Origin: Pseudomonas fluorescens
GTDB taxonomy: Bacteria > Pseudomonadota > Gammaproteobacteria > Pseudomonadales > Pseudomonadaceae
Length of the DNA: 64,000 nt
Assembly: GCF_000967965.1 (NCBI RefSeq)
Contig: NZ_LACC01000010.1
Coordinates: 1 to 64,000, forward strand
Reading direction: 5' to 3'
In this document: piece by piece, positions 56,584 through 63,643 of the stretch
How positions within the stretch are numbered: position 1 is the first letter of the stretch
Layout of the letters: every line of letters begins with the position of its first letter
Made by a program: the position numbers and the translations under genes
Notes under the pieces: generated by a model
Told to the model about the DNA's origin: nothing
Seen by the model: only the letters and a program-made list of their open reading frames with translations
The model's database searches: none

Positions 56584-56916
56584 TTACATCGACTTGACCG
56601 AAATAACCTCCACAAACTTGAATTTTTTTCTAGCCGTCTTTTTAGCTTCTTGCTCCGCAACTAGGGTGCTCAGTGTATCGACCTCATGTACTTCCTCGTG
56701 CATTTTGCCTTCAAACTCATTTCCCACCCGCAGCGTGACTCTCAGCCTGGGCGTAAAGGCTTTTGACGCTTTCTTTTTCTTCGCTGCCTTTACCGGTTGC
56801 ACGGTCACGACATCCGGAACGGTGTCTTGCACGTGTGAGTTAATTGCCGGTGCAGGGGACTTAGACTCACTGAATAGCGCCCGGCGCATCTCTTCTTCCG
56901 TCAACTCTATATTCAT
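56584..56916 (-). CDS. Hypothetical island protein, basic middle region
   Basis: A 110-residue protein beginning MNIELTEEEMRRALF with an acidic N-terminal helix. A lysine-rich linker (AAKKKKASKAF) is followed by a beta-rich C terminus (PRLRVTLRVGNEF...FVEVISVKSM). The ATG at 56916 has GAGAAATGAT upstream and fits the start of the acidic helix; the frame upstream of it is low in codon quality. No family is recognised. It is encoded opposite to its neighbours. Confidence 0.6.
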   Translation of the reverse strand: MNIELTEEEMRRALFSESKSPAPAINSHVQDTVPDVVTVQPVKAAKKKKASKAFTPRLRVTLRVGNEFEGKMHEEVHEVDTLSTLVAEQEAKKTARKKFKFVEVISVKSM

Positions 56917-57224
56917 ATCATTTCTCAGAAGGGTGTTATGTACAGCCTGATCGATTCTATCAGTGTGGCCGGACTCGGCGGTAAATCGTCGTTGGGTCAG
57001 ACCTGAGGCGATAGAGGGCCACCAGATACCTGCGAGCATCAGCGTCTGGCCGGCAGCCTTCGTTCGGACGCATATCTTATTGATACTGCATGCTTGTGTT
57101 GTCGCTGCTTCACATTTACGCTTTGTCCGTCGCGGTCAGTCCCGTGACCGGGTGTCAGAACCTGAATTGTTCGAGGCGCATGGCGCCATAGCCAGCAATT
57201 AAGTGCTTACAGAGGCTTAGCTGC

Positions 57225-57372
57225 CGCTTTTCTATGGCGGTCCGTGCGGGGCAGGCTTCGGCCTGGCCGGTTCCCTCGGACGCCGGTTTCTGACCCCCGT
57301 ACGGTCCGCCACCCATTTCGTGTCAGAACGGCTGGGTGGACGGTTCCTTAACTGTCCGAGGAGATAAGGAAA
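57225..57372 (+). ncRNA. Structured RNA leader (putative cis-regulatory RNA)
   Basis: A long helix pairs 57236-57251 with 57295-57310 (15 of 16 positions pair, one G-U). Inside it is a CAGGC-TTCG-GCCTG tetraloop hairpin (57252-57265) and a CCGG-type pairing. It is followed by a shorter stem (ACCCA/TGGGT at 57311-57337) and a 7-bp stem (57338-57344/57351-57357). The ribosome site GAGGAG follows for the leader ORF at 57373. The arrangement is that of a regulatory leader. Confidence 0.55.
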
Positions 57373-57459
57373 ATGCCCTGTCCCCCTTTTAAGCTCGTGC
57401 GCCACCCCGGCCGTTTGTTTTGTACTTCAAACTATCTCGGAGGATTCCGTGATGTTTGA
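57373..57459 (+). CDS. Putative 28-residue leader peptide
   Basis: An ATG preceded by AGGAGATAAGGAAA opens a 28-codon frame (MPCPPFKLVRHPGRLF...) whose TGA stop lies eight bases inside the next gene (ATG at 57452). The strong ribosome site, the overlap and the structured RNA immediately upstream suggest a regulatory leader ORF coupled to the downstream gene rather than a chance frame. No homologue is known to me. Confidence 0.5.
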   Translation: MPCPPFKLVRHPGRLFCTSNYLGGFRDV

Positions 57460-57988
57460 TCTCTCGCTTCTAATCGGCCTTCCCAAACCCAACACCATCG
57501 ATACTGCATCGCTTACCCCTGAAGATGCCGCAGTTAAACTACGGCAGGCTGCCACGCTTCGGCTAAATGGAGCGCAGAGTATTCTGCTTCATTTTCCGCA
57601 GGACGTTGAGCTGGCCGTAGAACTGCTGGATGACGCGGCAGTGCTTTTCGACAAGGCCTTTCGCTATTTGACTGGCATCCCGGCTCAGCGCGTTCATCAA
57701 CAGATCGGTGAGTACGTCTCTGTTCCGTCCGCAGAAGGTTCGCCCGCGATTCAAACCCCCTGGGGTGATGAGTTCGCTCCGGCGATTAAGGATGGCGTTC
57801 GGTGTGCTGAGACCTGGCTTGAAGGCTCATCATTACCATTATGGTGGGCGCTGTCGCAGAATCGAAAACGTCATCGTCCAGGTGATTTTCAGGAAGCGTT
57901 CGAGGCCGGTTTTCTCCTGCGTTTGCAGCAGACGCTGATCAACCTTCGTGAAGTCGCGGCATCCCGACCAACAAGTTTCGATGCTTGA
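57452..57988 (+). CDS. Hypothetical island protein
   Basis: A 178-residue protein with mostly helical content (LTPEDAAVKLRQAATLRLNGAQSILLHF, then DVELAVELLDDAAVLFDKAFRYL), ending SRPTSFDA. No membrane segment or known motif is seen. The ATG at 57452 has a good ribosome site (CGGAGG); a GTG three bases upstream is in frame. It follows a structured leader and leader peptide, and a large hairpin lies 39 bases after the stop. Possibly a regulated effector, but the function is unknown. Confidence 0.7.
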   Translation: MFDLSLLIGLPKPNTIDTASLTPEDAAVKLRQAATLRLNGAQSILLHFPQDVELAVELLDDAAVLFDKAFRYLTGIPAQRVHQQIGEYVSVPSAEGSPAIQTPWGDEFAPAIKDGVRCAETWLEGSSLPLWWALSQNRKRHRPGDFQEAFEAGFLLRLQQTLINLREVAASRPTSFDA

Positions 57989-58026
57989 GGCTCTAATTGA
58001 CGTTTGAGACTTTGCTTTTCCCGCCA

Positions 58027-58070
58027 AACCCTCCGATCCAGCGATCTTTGATCGCGCCGATCGGAGGGTT
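58027..58070 (+). terminator. Nested hairpin after the hypothetical gene
   Basis: Outer arms AACCCTCCGATC / GATCGGAGGGTT (12 bp, perfect) and inner stem GCGATC-TTT-GATCGC. It lies 39 bases after the 57452 gene. There is no T run, so it is a weak or factor-aided terminator, or a structural element. Confidence 0.5.
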
Positions 58071-58233
58071 CACCCGCTCTTTCTTGAAGCCACCTCGTTC
58101 CACCCTCCCATTTCAAATATGATTAGCGCCACGCCGTTGTTTATCCGTCATTAATTGCCCGTGATCTCTATCGAGTATCGCGCAGTGCCAGAGCGTCAGA
58201 GCGGGGGTTGTCGTGGGGCTATGCTCGAGAGTT

Positions 58234-58310
58234 GGCGACACCGGCGACACCGGCGACAACCCTGGCAGAATGGGGCCTGGAGCGTGGCGACAAAAGTGGC
58301 GACAGTCGCC
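58234..58310 (+). repeat. GGCGACA iteron array, left copy
   Basis: GGCGACA occurs at 58234, 58243, 58252 (9-bp period), then after a 27-bp spacer ending GAGCGT at 58286 and 58298, followed by an inverted TCGCC. An inverted copy with matching spacing lies at 60512-60593. It is in non-coding DNA upstream of the DUF3987 gene. Confidence 0.75.
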
Positions 58311-58602
58311 ATTTTCTGAGCGCTTTTGCCATGATGCTTGACGCGACTTTTCGCGTGGGTGTAAAAATTGGCGCACGGACCGCTGTCGTTGACAGCACCA
58401 GCCCAGGTAGCCAGAACCTTTAAGGCTACGCCACTTGTGTGGTGGTTCTTCCGAAGTGCGATTAGCGTCCGGCGGCTCGCACGGTCACTCCCCAAGAGTG
58501 ATGGACGCCTACTCGACTGATCTGCCCACCGCGGCAGACGATGGACCTTCCTCGCTGCACTGCAGCAACCTCACCTCTCGGCACACTTCGCTGCGCCAAT
58601 CC

Positions 58603-58637
58603 GCGCCCGTCTCTTTCTCCTTGAAAGAGACGGGCGC
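58603..58637. repeat. Perfect 15-bp-arm hairpin
   Basis: GCGCCCGTCTCTTTC and its exact reverse complement flank a TCCTT loop. It is a strong, symmetric hairpin without a T run, lying in the non-coding region between the iteron array and DUF3987. Confidence 0.75.
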
Positions 58638-59059
58638 TCGTACCACTGCTGCAAGCCACGTCGTACAAGGCATTGCCGCAACTCTCCTCGTGACAATCGG
58701 CCTGACAAATCCGATTCGTCGCCATCCGCAATAATACAGGCACCGGTGCCGCAGCCTAAGGAAAGGCTGCATCTGACTGACAGTCAGGCATGCCCCAGGT
58801 GTCGATGTTTTTGCCTTCTCCCACTCAGGATCTCCAGGTGCCGAACTCGTCAGTCGGTACAGCCTCCACCCGCCCGTGTCTTTGGATACGTCAAGGAGGT
58901 CAGGTTCATGGGGTCATGCCCTCGCTCCCGGCCGTAAGGAGCCGTGCGTTCCACGTCAGTGAACACCTCGCAGGCCGCAGGGGCCTTGATCCCTGATAAC
59001 ACTCAACAGCCGTGGCGGGACTACGTGAGGACAACCAGCAATTACCGAGGAGAGAGCCC

Positions 59060-60457
59060 ATGCAGCAGTTAGATCCGAAGCTTGAACTATCACGACCGCT
59101 AATTGAGTCAAACCCCGTGGCCGAGCCTTATCCGGTCCAGGCACTGGGTGGAATTCTTGGGCCTGCGGTTGAGCGCATGGCCGAGGTCATCGGCGTGCCC
59201 CAGGCACTGGCCGCACAATCGGTCTTGGCTGCCTCGGCGCTGGCCACTCAAGGTCATGCGGGCTTGCAACTCGATGGACGAAATTACCCCCTGTCGCTGT
59301 TCCTGATTACAGTGGCCGCGTCAGGTGATCGCAAGACCGCGGCAGATCGTTTTGCATTGCTGCCAGCACGGCAATGGGAGCGTGAACAGTGGCAGCGCTA
59401 TCGCGAACAACTTGCCCGGTACCGTGCCGCACAGCGACAGGCGCAGCGTATCAAGCCCGGCGATCCTGAGCCCGCAAACGGAATGTCGCTCGAAGCGGAG
59501 CCCTCAGCCCCTAGACTGATCACCACGGACCCGACTATCGAGGCCCTGATCAAGGGGCTCTGTCATGACCTGCCTAGCATGGGTCTGTTCTGTGATGAGG
59601 GTGGACAATTCCTCGGCAGCAGCACCATGAGTCGGGATAACCGTTTGAAAGCGGTCACGACCTTGTCGTCACTCTGGGATGGCAGCCCGATAGATCGCGC
59701 GCGTTCCATGGTTGGTGAAAGCTTGCGAGCCTATGACCGACGCTTGAGCCTGCACCTGATGCTGCAACCGTATTTGGCCATGCAGTTACTCAGTGACCCG
59801 TTGCTGCAGGGGCAAGGCATTCTAGGGCGCTGCTTGATGACCTGGCCCACCAGTCTAGCCGGGCAACGTAGCTACCAGGCTGTCGACTTGTCCAAAGACG
59901 CTGCCCTCAAGCGCTATCATCACCGCCTTTCGGCTCTGTTTTATCAGCCTTGGTCACTTTCCGCTGACGGAGCCTTGCAACTGTCAAAGCTGAGCCTCAG
60001 TCCGCTCGCGCGTCGTCGCTGGATTGATTTGCATGATGCTATCGAAGCTCAACTGGGTGAGTTTGGCGAGCTCGCCAGCGTGCGGCCCAGCGGTTCGAAG
60101 GCCGCCGACAACCTTTTGCGCGTCGCCGGCATTTTGGCCGTTGTGGAGGAGAGCAGTGTCGTGGAGGTCGACCATATCCAGCGGGCCTCGGCCTTAGTTG
60201 GCTACTACCTCACCGAGATGCAGCGCCTGACCGAGCAGGAGCCGGTGTGCAGGGTAAAAGAAGAGGCGGACCGGCTGTTGCGCTGGCTGCAGGTCAAGGA
60301 TTGGAAGCGCTTCAGTATTCGAGATCTGAATCGCAACGGTCCCCGCTTTGCCCGCAAGAGCAGTCGTCATGCCGCAAAGCTGCTGGTCGAGTTGATTGAT
60401 CATCAGTGGTTGATCTCCGACGGCCACACCTTCGAGGTGCGCCATGTTCAATCTTGA
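59060..60457 (+). CDS. DUF3987/YfjI-type island protein
   Basis: A 465-residue protein of the DUF3987 family (as in E. coli YfjI of the CP4-57 island), of unknown function, often considered a primase/helicase-like remnant. A degenerate P-loop-like segment TVAASGDRKTAADRF is near residue 95, and the family core LITTDPTIEALIKGL...MGLFCDEGGQFLGSSTMSRDN follows. The C-terminal part resembles a winged helix (FSIRDLNRNGPRFARKSS). The ATG at 59060 follows GAGGAGAGAGCCC. It is flanked by two inverted GGCGACA arrays, which might be its targets. The following ORF overlaps it by 14 bases. Confidence 0.8.
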   Translation: MQQLDPKLELSRPLIESNPVAEPYPVQALGGILGPAVERMAEVIGVPQALAAQSVLAASALATQGHAGLQLDGRNYPLSLFLITVAASGDRKTAADRFALLPARQWEREQWQRYREQLARYRAAQRQAQRIKPGDPEPANGMSLEAEPSAPRLITTDPTIEALIKGLCHDLPSMGLFCDEGGQFLGSSTMSRDNRLKAVTTLSSLWDGSPIDRARSMVGESLRAYDRRLSLHLMLQPYLAMQLLSDPLLQGQGILGRCLMTWPTSLAGQRSYQAVDLSKDAALKRYHHRLSALFYQPWSLSADGALQLSKLSLSPLARRRWIDLHDAIEAQLGEFGELASVRPSGSKAADNLLRVAGILAVVEESSVVEVDHIQRASALVGYYLTEMQRLTEQEPVCRVKEEADRLLRWLQVKDWKRFSIRDLNRNGPRFARKSSRHAAKLLVELIDHQWLISDGHTFEVRHVQS

Positions 60458-60797
60458 TGAAGCGCTGCGCAACCATCTGGCTCAACGCCAAAAGGAGCCG
60501 AAAGTGCGATTTGTCGCCGGTACTGTCGCCACTTTGTCGCCACGCTCAAAGGCAGGCAAGGCAAGGGGTGTCGCCGTTGTCGCCGGTGTCGCCACCCTCC
60601 ATAGAACTATCACCTCGACGACCTCCATTATCCAATGGTTGGAAGAGCAGGGCGCGCATCTTTACGTCACCGACAACACGCTGTGTTTTCGCCCGACTGA
60701 TTGGGCTCAGTTCGCGATTGTAAGTGCGCACTGGCGAGCCCTTTTGCATGATCTCGCAGCAGCCGATCAGGAACAGAAAAATGGCTCGGGTCGGTAA
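60444..60797 (+). CDS. Hypothetical protein containing the second iteron array in its gene
   Basis: A 117-residue protein (MFNLDEALRNHLAQRQ...). Its residues 24-50 (AGTVATLSPRSKAGKARGVAVVAGVATLH) are encoded by the GGCGACA array, so that stretch reflects the DNA repeat rather than a protein function. The rest has a globular look (IIQWLEEQGAHLYVTDNTLCFRPTDWAQF). Its start overlaps the DUF3987 end by 14 bases, and its end overlaps the next gene by 17, so it belongs to the same operon. No family is recognised. Confidence 0.65.
   Translation: MFNLDEALRNHLAQRQKEPKVRFVAGTVATLSPRSKAGKARGVAVVAGVATLHRTITSTTSIIQWLEEQGAHLYVTDNTLCFRPTDWAQFAIVSAHWRALLHDLAAADQEQKNGSGR
60512..60593 (-). repeat. GGCGACA iteron array, right (inverted) copy
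   Basis: On the minus strand GGCGACA occurs at 60593, 60584, 60575 (9-bp period), then after a 27-base spacer ending GAGCGT at 60541, 60530 and 60518. The spacing 9, 9, 34, 11-12 repeats that of the left array. It lies inside the 60444 gene. Confidence 0.75.
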
Positions 60798-61761
60798 GCG
60801 AGCAGGGCGCAATTTCGGCTACGGTCGCCAGCTCAGCTATGCCGGACCGCAAGCACTGAAAGAGCTGTTTGGCGACGGCCATTTTGCTACCGTCAAAGCC
60901 CATAGTGATCGCTGGCAGGCCTTCGTGCGTTGGTGTCTATCCGAGGAAGGGCCGAGGCTCAATGATGCGCGACAGATCGACCGCGAAGTCCTAATGCGGT
61001 ACGCCGTCCACGTGCGGGAGCAGGTTGATCAGGGCAACGTCGGCATCGCTACCGCGCAGAACCGACTGTCCAGCGTGAACCGAACGATGGCTGCGCTGCG
61101 CGGTGATCAATACGTCAAAATCCCGAGTCCAAGTAAGGCGCTTGGCTTGCAGCGCTCAAGCGTGCGTAGTGAGGCGCCACAAGGCCAAGACCGTGTGCAG
61201 GTCAGGCTGATTGCGCAAGCGCTGTCAGAGCGACAGCAACTGAGGGTGAGTGCCATCGTGCTCCTCGCTCGGGAGACCGGCATGCGCCTGCGTGAAGCGA
61301 TCTTGGCGGACTTGCCCCGGCTGCAACGTGAGGCTCGGCAACTGGGCAAGATCAATATCCAGGACGGCACCAAAGGCGGTCGATCAGGCGCATCGGCACC
61401 GCGTTGGATTGCGGTCACGGATCAAGTTCGTGGCGCCCTCGACAGGGCCAGCGAGGCCTCACCCAAGGGCAGTCGGAGTCTGTTAACACCTGATGAAAGC
61501 TACAAAGATTTCTTACAGACAATCGTACGACCGGCGCGGGACATCATGCATGAGCATGGATTGAAAGGCTTTCATGAACTGCGGGCGGCTTACGCCTGTG
61601 AGCGCTATGAACAACTGACCGGCTTCTCCGCGCCCATCAATGGCGGTCGTGGTCAACGAGAGGATCGAGCACTCGATCAGCGTGCACGTCAGCAGATCAG
61701 CCACGAGTTGGGGCATAACCGCATCGACGTGGTGAGTGCCTACATCGGAGGTCGTCGATGA
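60781..61761 (+). CDS. Tyrosine recombinase, Integrase_1-type (second recombinase)
   Basis: A 326-residue tyrosine recombinase. The catalytic set is visible: Arg169 in ETGMRLREA, Lys198 in TKGGRSG, His265 and Arg268 in FHELRAA, His312 in LGHNRID, and nucleophile Tyr321 in SAYIGG. The N-terminal SAM-like domain covers about residues 25-115. It is distinct from the P4-type integrase and resembles the Integrase_1/DUF3701-like group found in plasmid- and island-borne modules. The ATG at 60781 starts in the previous gene; a frame upstream to 60724 has no ribosome site. An 89-residue gene overlaps its end (ATGA). Confidence 0.85.
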   Translation: MARVGKRAGRNFGYGRQLSYAGPQALKELFGDGHFATVKAHSDRWQAFVRWCLSEEGPRLNDARQIDREVLMRYAVHVREQVDQGNVGIATAQNRLSSVNRTMAALRGDQYVKIPSPSKALGLQRSSVRSEAPQGQDRVQVRLIAQALSERQQLRVSAIVLLARETGMRLREAILADLPRLQREARQLGKINIQDGTKGGRSGASAPRWIAVTDQVRGALDRASEASPKGSRSLLTPDESYKDFLQTIVRPARDIMHEHGLKGFHELRAAYACERYEQLTGFSAPINGGRGQREDRALDQRARQQISHELGHNRIDVVSAYIGGRR

Positions 61762-62027
61762 AGTCCGAGTTCGATATGGCGTTGTTTCTGAGCCCCGTGC
61801 TCAAAGGTGCGCATGCCACGCGGCAGCGGCATATCAGGCAGGCAGAAAGGATGCACGAGGCGATTCGTGAGCGCTGGAGTTGTGCGACCCCTTGGTCCTG
61901 GAAGGAAAAGCACACCAGATGGTTTTTAGAGCACTACCTGCGTTGCTCAGCACCAGCGACCATCTATTACTATGAGTTAACAGCAGGGCTGATCCGCCGC
62001 AGAAAGACGCAACTCGTGGTTGTCTGA
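61758..62027 (+). CDS. Small protein coupled to the recombinase
   Basis: An 89-residue basic protein (SEFDMALFLSPVLKGAHATRQRHIRQ...). It starts inside the recombinase stop (ATGA), so it is co-translated. The region RWSCATPWSWKEKHTRWFLEHYLRCSAPATIYYY resembles the helical N-terminal SAM-like domain of tyrosine recombinases. It may be a partner or directionality factor. No family is recognised with certainty. Confidence 0.6.
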   Translation: MKSEFDMALFLSPVLKGAHATRQRHIRQAERMHEAIRERWSCATPWSWKEKHTRWFLEHYLRCSAPATIYYYELTAGLIRRRKTQLVVV

Positions 62028-62043
62028 TAGATCTTTAAGCGTG

Positions 62044-62088
62044 AGCCCCTAAGTATGGGAATGCGGAGCCTTCCCATACTTAGGGGCT
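62044..62088. repeat. Perfect 18-bp-arm hairpin
   Basis: AGCCCCTAAGTATGGGAA and its exact reverse complement flank a 9-base loop. It lies between the convergent recombinase operon and the integrase gene. No T run follows in either direction, so it is a factor-dependent terminator or a protein-binding site. Confidence 0.7.
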
Positions 62089-62120
62089 TGGCCGAAGAAG
62101 CGCAGGCATGCGGCTGATTT

Positions 62121-62170
62121 AGCGACAGTCGCCACTTCAGTCGCCCTGCTGCACTGCACGAATTGTCGCC
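62121..62170. repeat. Dispersed GGCGACA/TGTCGCC motifs near the integrase 3' end
   Basis: AGCGACAGTCGCC, TCGCC and TGTCGCC occur within 50 bases just downstream of the integrase stop. They are related to, but sparser than, the two iteron arrays. Confidence 0.45.
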
Positions 62171-62173
62171 TGC

Positions 62174-63430
62174 TCAGCGTATCGGCACGACGTTACGGTC
62201 CCTGGTTTGATTGATGGCGGATGCCGACAGGCTGCCGGTGGCTGCCTTCTGGATATGTTCACTCCACCAGGCCATCATCGGACGCCGGCGTTCGATGTAA
62301 TCCGCCCGGTTGTAGGCGCTTCGAACTTCGTCTTTATCGACATGCGCCAGCGCGACTTCGATTAGCTCCGGATCCCATCCATGCTCATTCAGAATTGTGC
62401 TGGCCATGGAGCGCATGCCGTGGCTGACTAAGCGGTCCTGAAAGCCCATTCGTTTCAATGCCATGTTGGCTGTCTGGCTATTCGCGTGGGTGCGCGGATT
62501 TCTATCTGACGGGAACACATATTCCCTGTGGCCGCTATGGGGCTTAAGCGTCTCCAATAACGAGAGTGCATGTTCGGTCAGCGGGATTGTGTGCGGACGA
62601 CGCTTTTTCATTCGCTCCGGAGGGATGGTCCAGATGCGTTTTTCGAAGTCGATGTCTGCCCATCGGGTAGTCGCCGCTTCGGCAGGGCGGGTCATAGTGT
62701 GTAGCTGCCATTCGATCAGGCAGCGGGTCGTCCGCTTGATGCTGGCGTTCGCGATTTCCATCATGAGCTCCGGAAGCTCATCTGGTGGTAGCGCTGCCAT
62801 GTTCTCTTTCTTAGGTTTCTTGAACACCGCTCGAATGCCGCTGAGAGGGTTGGCAAAGATCATTCCGGAATTGACCCCGTAGGTCATGATCTCGTTAAGG
62901 CGCTGGCTCACTCGCTTAACTGTCTCGAGGCTGCCTTTGGCCTCAATCGGACGAAGGAGCTTGATGACCATTGGGGCGCTGACTTCGGAGAGAGGCGTTG
63001 ATTTCATGCTCGGAAAAACATGCAGTGTGAGGGAGCGCCAAATGTCTTCGGCATACGCCGGCGTGACGGAATCCTTCTTCAGCTCGAACCAGGCGGAGGC
63101 CACGTTCTCGAAGGTGTGTTCCGTTTCCGCTCGTTTGGCTTCCTGTAGCTCATTGCGCTGAGCTTTTGGGTCGATGCCCTGTGCAAGCAGCTCTCTGGCC
63201 TCAACGGTTTTCTTCCTCGCTTGCGCAAGAGAAACCTCGGGATAAGAGCCGAGTGCCATGTTGATTCGATTTTTGGTGACGGGATGCCGGTAGTTGAAAT
63301 TCCACTGCATCGAGCGATTGACCCTGACTCGCAGTTGGAGCCCGTCGCCATCCGTGAGGACGTAATCCTTGTCTTTCGGTTTGACCGCCTTGAGCTGGCG
63401 GTCGGAGAGGCGGGTGGTTTGAGCGCACAT
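62174..63430 (-). CDS. P4-type tyrosine integrase of the island
   Basis: A 418-residue integrase of the P4/DUF4102 type. The N-terminal DUF4102 arm-binding domain (TRLSDRQLKAVKPKDKDYVLTDGDGLQLRVR) is followed by the SAM-like core and the catalytic domain with Arg248, Lys275, His337, Arg340, His363 and Tyr373 (AYNRADY). All are intact, so it should be functional. It lies about 190 bases from the ssrA 3' end, with arm-type repeats in between, and is the likely agent of insertion. The closest functional analogues are integrases that use ssrA. Confidence 0.94.
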   Translation of the reverse strand: MCAQTTRLSDRQLKAVKPKDKDYVLTDGDGLQLRVRVNRSMQWNFNYRHPVTKNRINMALGSYPEVSLAQARKKTVEARELLAQGIDPKAQRNELQEAKRAETEHTFENVASAWFELKKDSVTPAYAEDIWRSLTLHVFPSMKSTPLSEVSAPMVIKLLRPIEAKGSLETVKRVSQRLNEIMTYGVNSGMIFANPLSGIRAVFKKPKKENMAALPPDELPELMMEIANASIKRTTRCLIEWQLHTMTRPAEAATTRWADIDFEKRIWTIPPERMKKRRPHTIPLTEHALSLLETLKPHSGHREYVFPSDRNPRTHANSQTANMALKRMGFQDRLVSHGMRSMASTILNEHGWDPELIEVALAHVDKDEVRSAYNRADYIERRRPMMAWWSEHIQKAATGSLSASAINQTRDRNVVPIR

Positions 63431-63452
63431 GAGAAGTACTCCATGACACCTT

Positions 63453-63505
63453 TTGGTATTCCCAAGATTAGCGCCGGGTAGCCGGGAATACCATTGGGAA
63501 TACCA
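63453..63505. repeat. Right integrase arm-type sites
   Basis: Two direct copies of GGGAATACCA at 63484 and 63496 (12-bp period) and one inverted copy TTGGTATTCCCA at 63453. They match the motif at 48760-48792 and flank the integrase promoter, so the integrase may also bind its own promoter. Confidence 0.65.
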
Positions 63506-63579
63506 AACTGCCTGGAACTCAAAAAGCCTGGAAAGCCTCCCGTGGCCCTGAACCTCCCGTATTTACTGGATTGCAGGCA

Positions 63580-63608
63580 CAAAAAAAGACGTCCGTGGAC
63601 GTCTTTAG
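63580..63608 (-). terminator. Present ssrA terminator (supplied by the island)
   Basis: On the minus strand AAAGACGTCC-AC-GGACGTCTTT is followed by a T run of about seven (AAAAAAA on the plus strand). It lies just 3' of ssrA and belongs to the island side of the junction. Confidence 0.85.
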
Positions 63609-63613
63609 TTGAT

Positions 63614-63643
63614 CAAATGGTGGAGCCGGGGGGATTTGAACCC
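63614..63643. other. attR: ssrA 3' end, island attachment site
   Basis: The T-arm and acceptor end of tmRNA (TGGTGGAGCCGGGGGGATTT read on the plus strand) form the right junction. The matching degenerate sequence at the other end is at 48681-48710. Confidence 0.75.

Larger units (their letters stand above)
57989..59059. other. About 1 kb non-coding region rich in hairpins and iterons
   Basis: No convincing gene. It contains a nested hairpin at 58027-58070, the first GGCGACA iteron array at 58234-58310, a perfect 15-bp-arm hairpin at 58603-58637, and a ribosome site for the DUF3987 gene at the end. The makeup is that of a replication/transfer origin or control region of a mobile element rather than of spacer. 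Confidence 0.5.
48681..63617. mobile_element. Integrative genomic island at ssrA, carrying a type I R-M/PrrC-like operon
   Basis: An element of about 15 kb between a degenerate ssrA-like repeat (48681) and the real ssrA 3' end (63617). It encodes a P4-type integrase next to ssrA, a second recombinase with small partners, DUF3987 and an hsdR-hsdS-X-hsdM operon. The GC content of parts of the hsd operon is visibly lower than the core genes. Twelve-bp-period arm-type repeats lie inside both ends. No transfer genes or transposase are present. Confidence 0.85.

Noticed and set aside
58234..58310. GGCGACA repeats as a CRISPR array
   Set aside because: The repeats are only 7 bases with 2-5-base gaps and no unique spacers of proper size, and no cas genes are present.
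58113..58376. 87-codon minus-strand frame rich in Pro-Val-Ser repeats
   Set aside because: The repeated residues simply translate the iteron DNA; there is no ribosome site and no family.
48681..63617. Island as a conjugative element or prophage
   Set aside because: No relaxase, type IV coupling or pilus genes, and no structural phage genes are present; only integrases and cargo were found.
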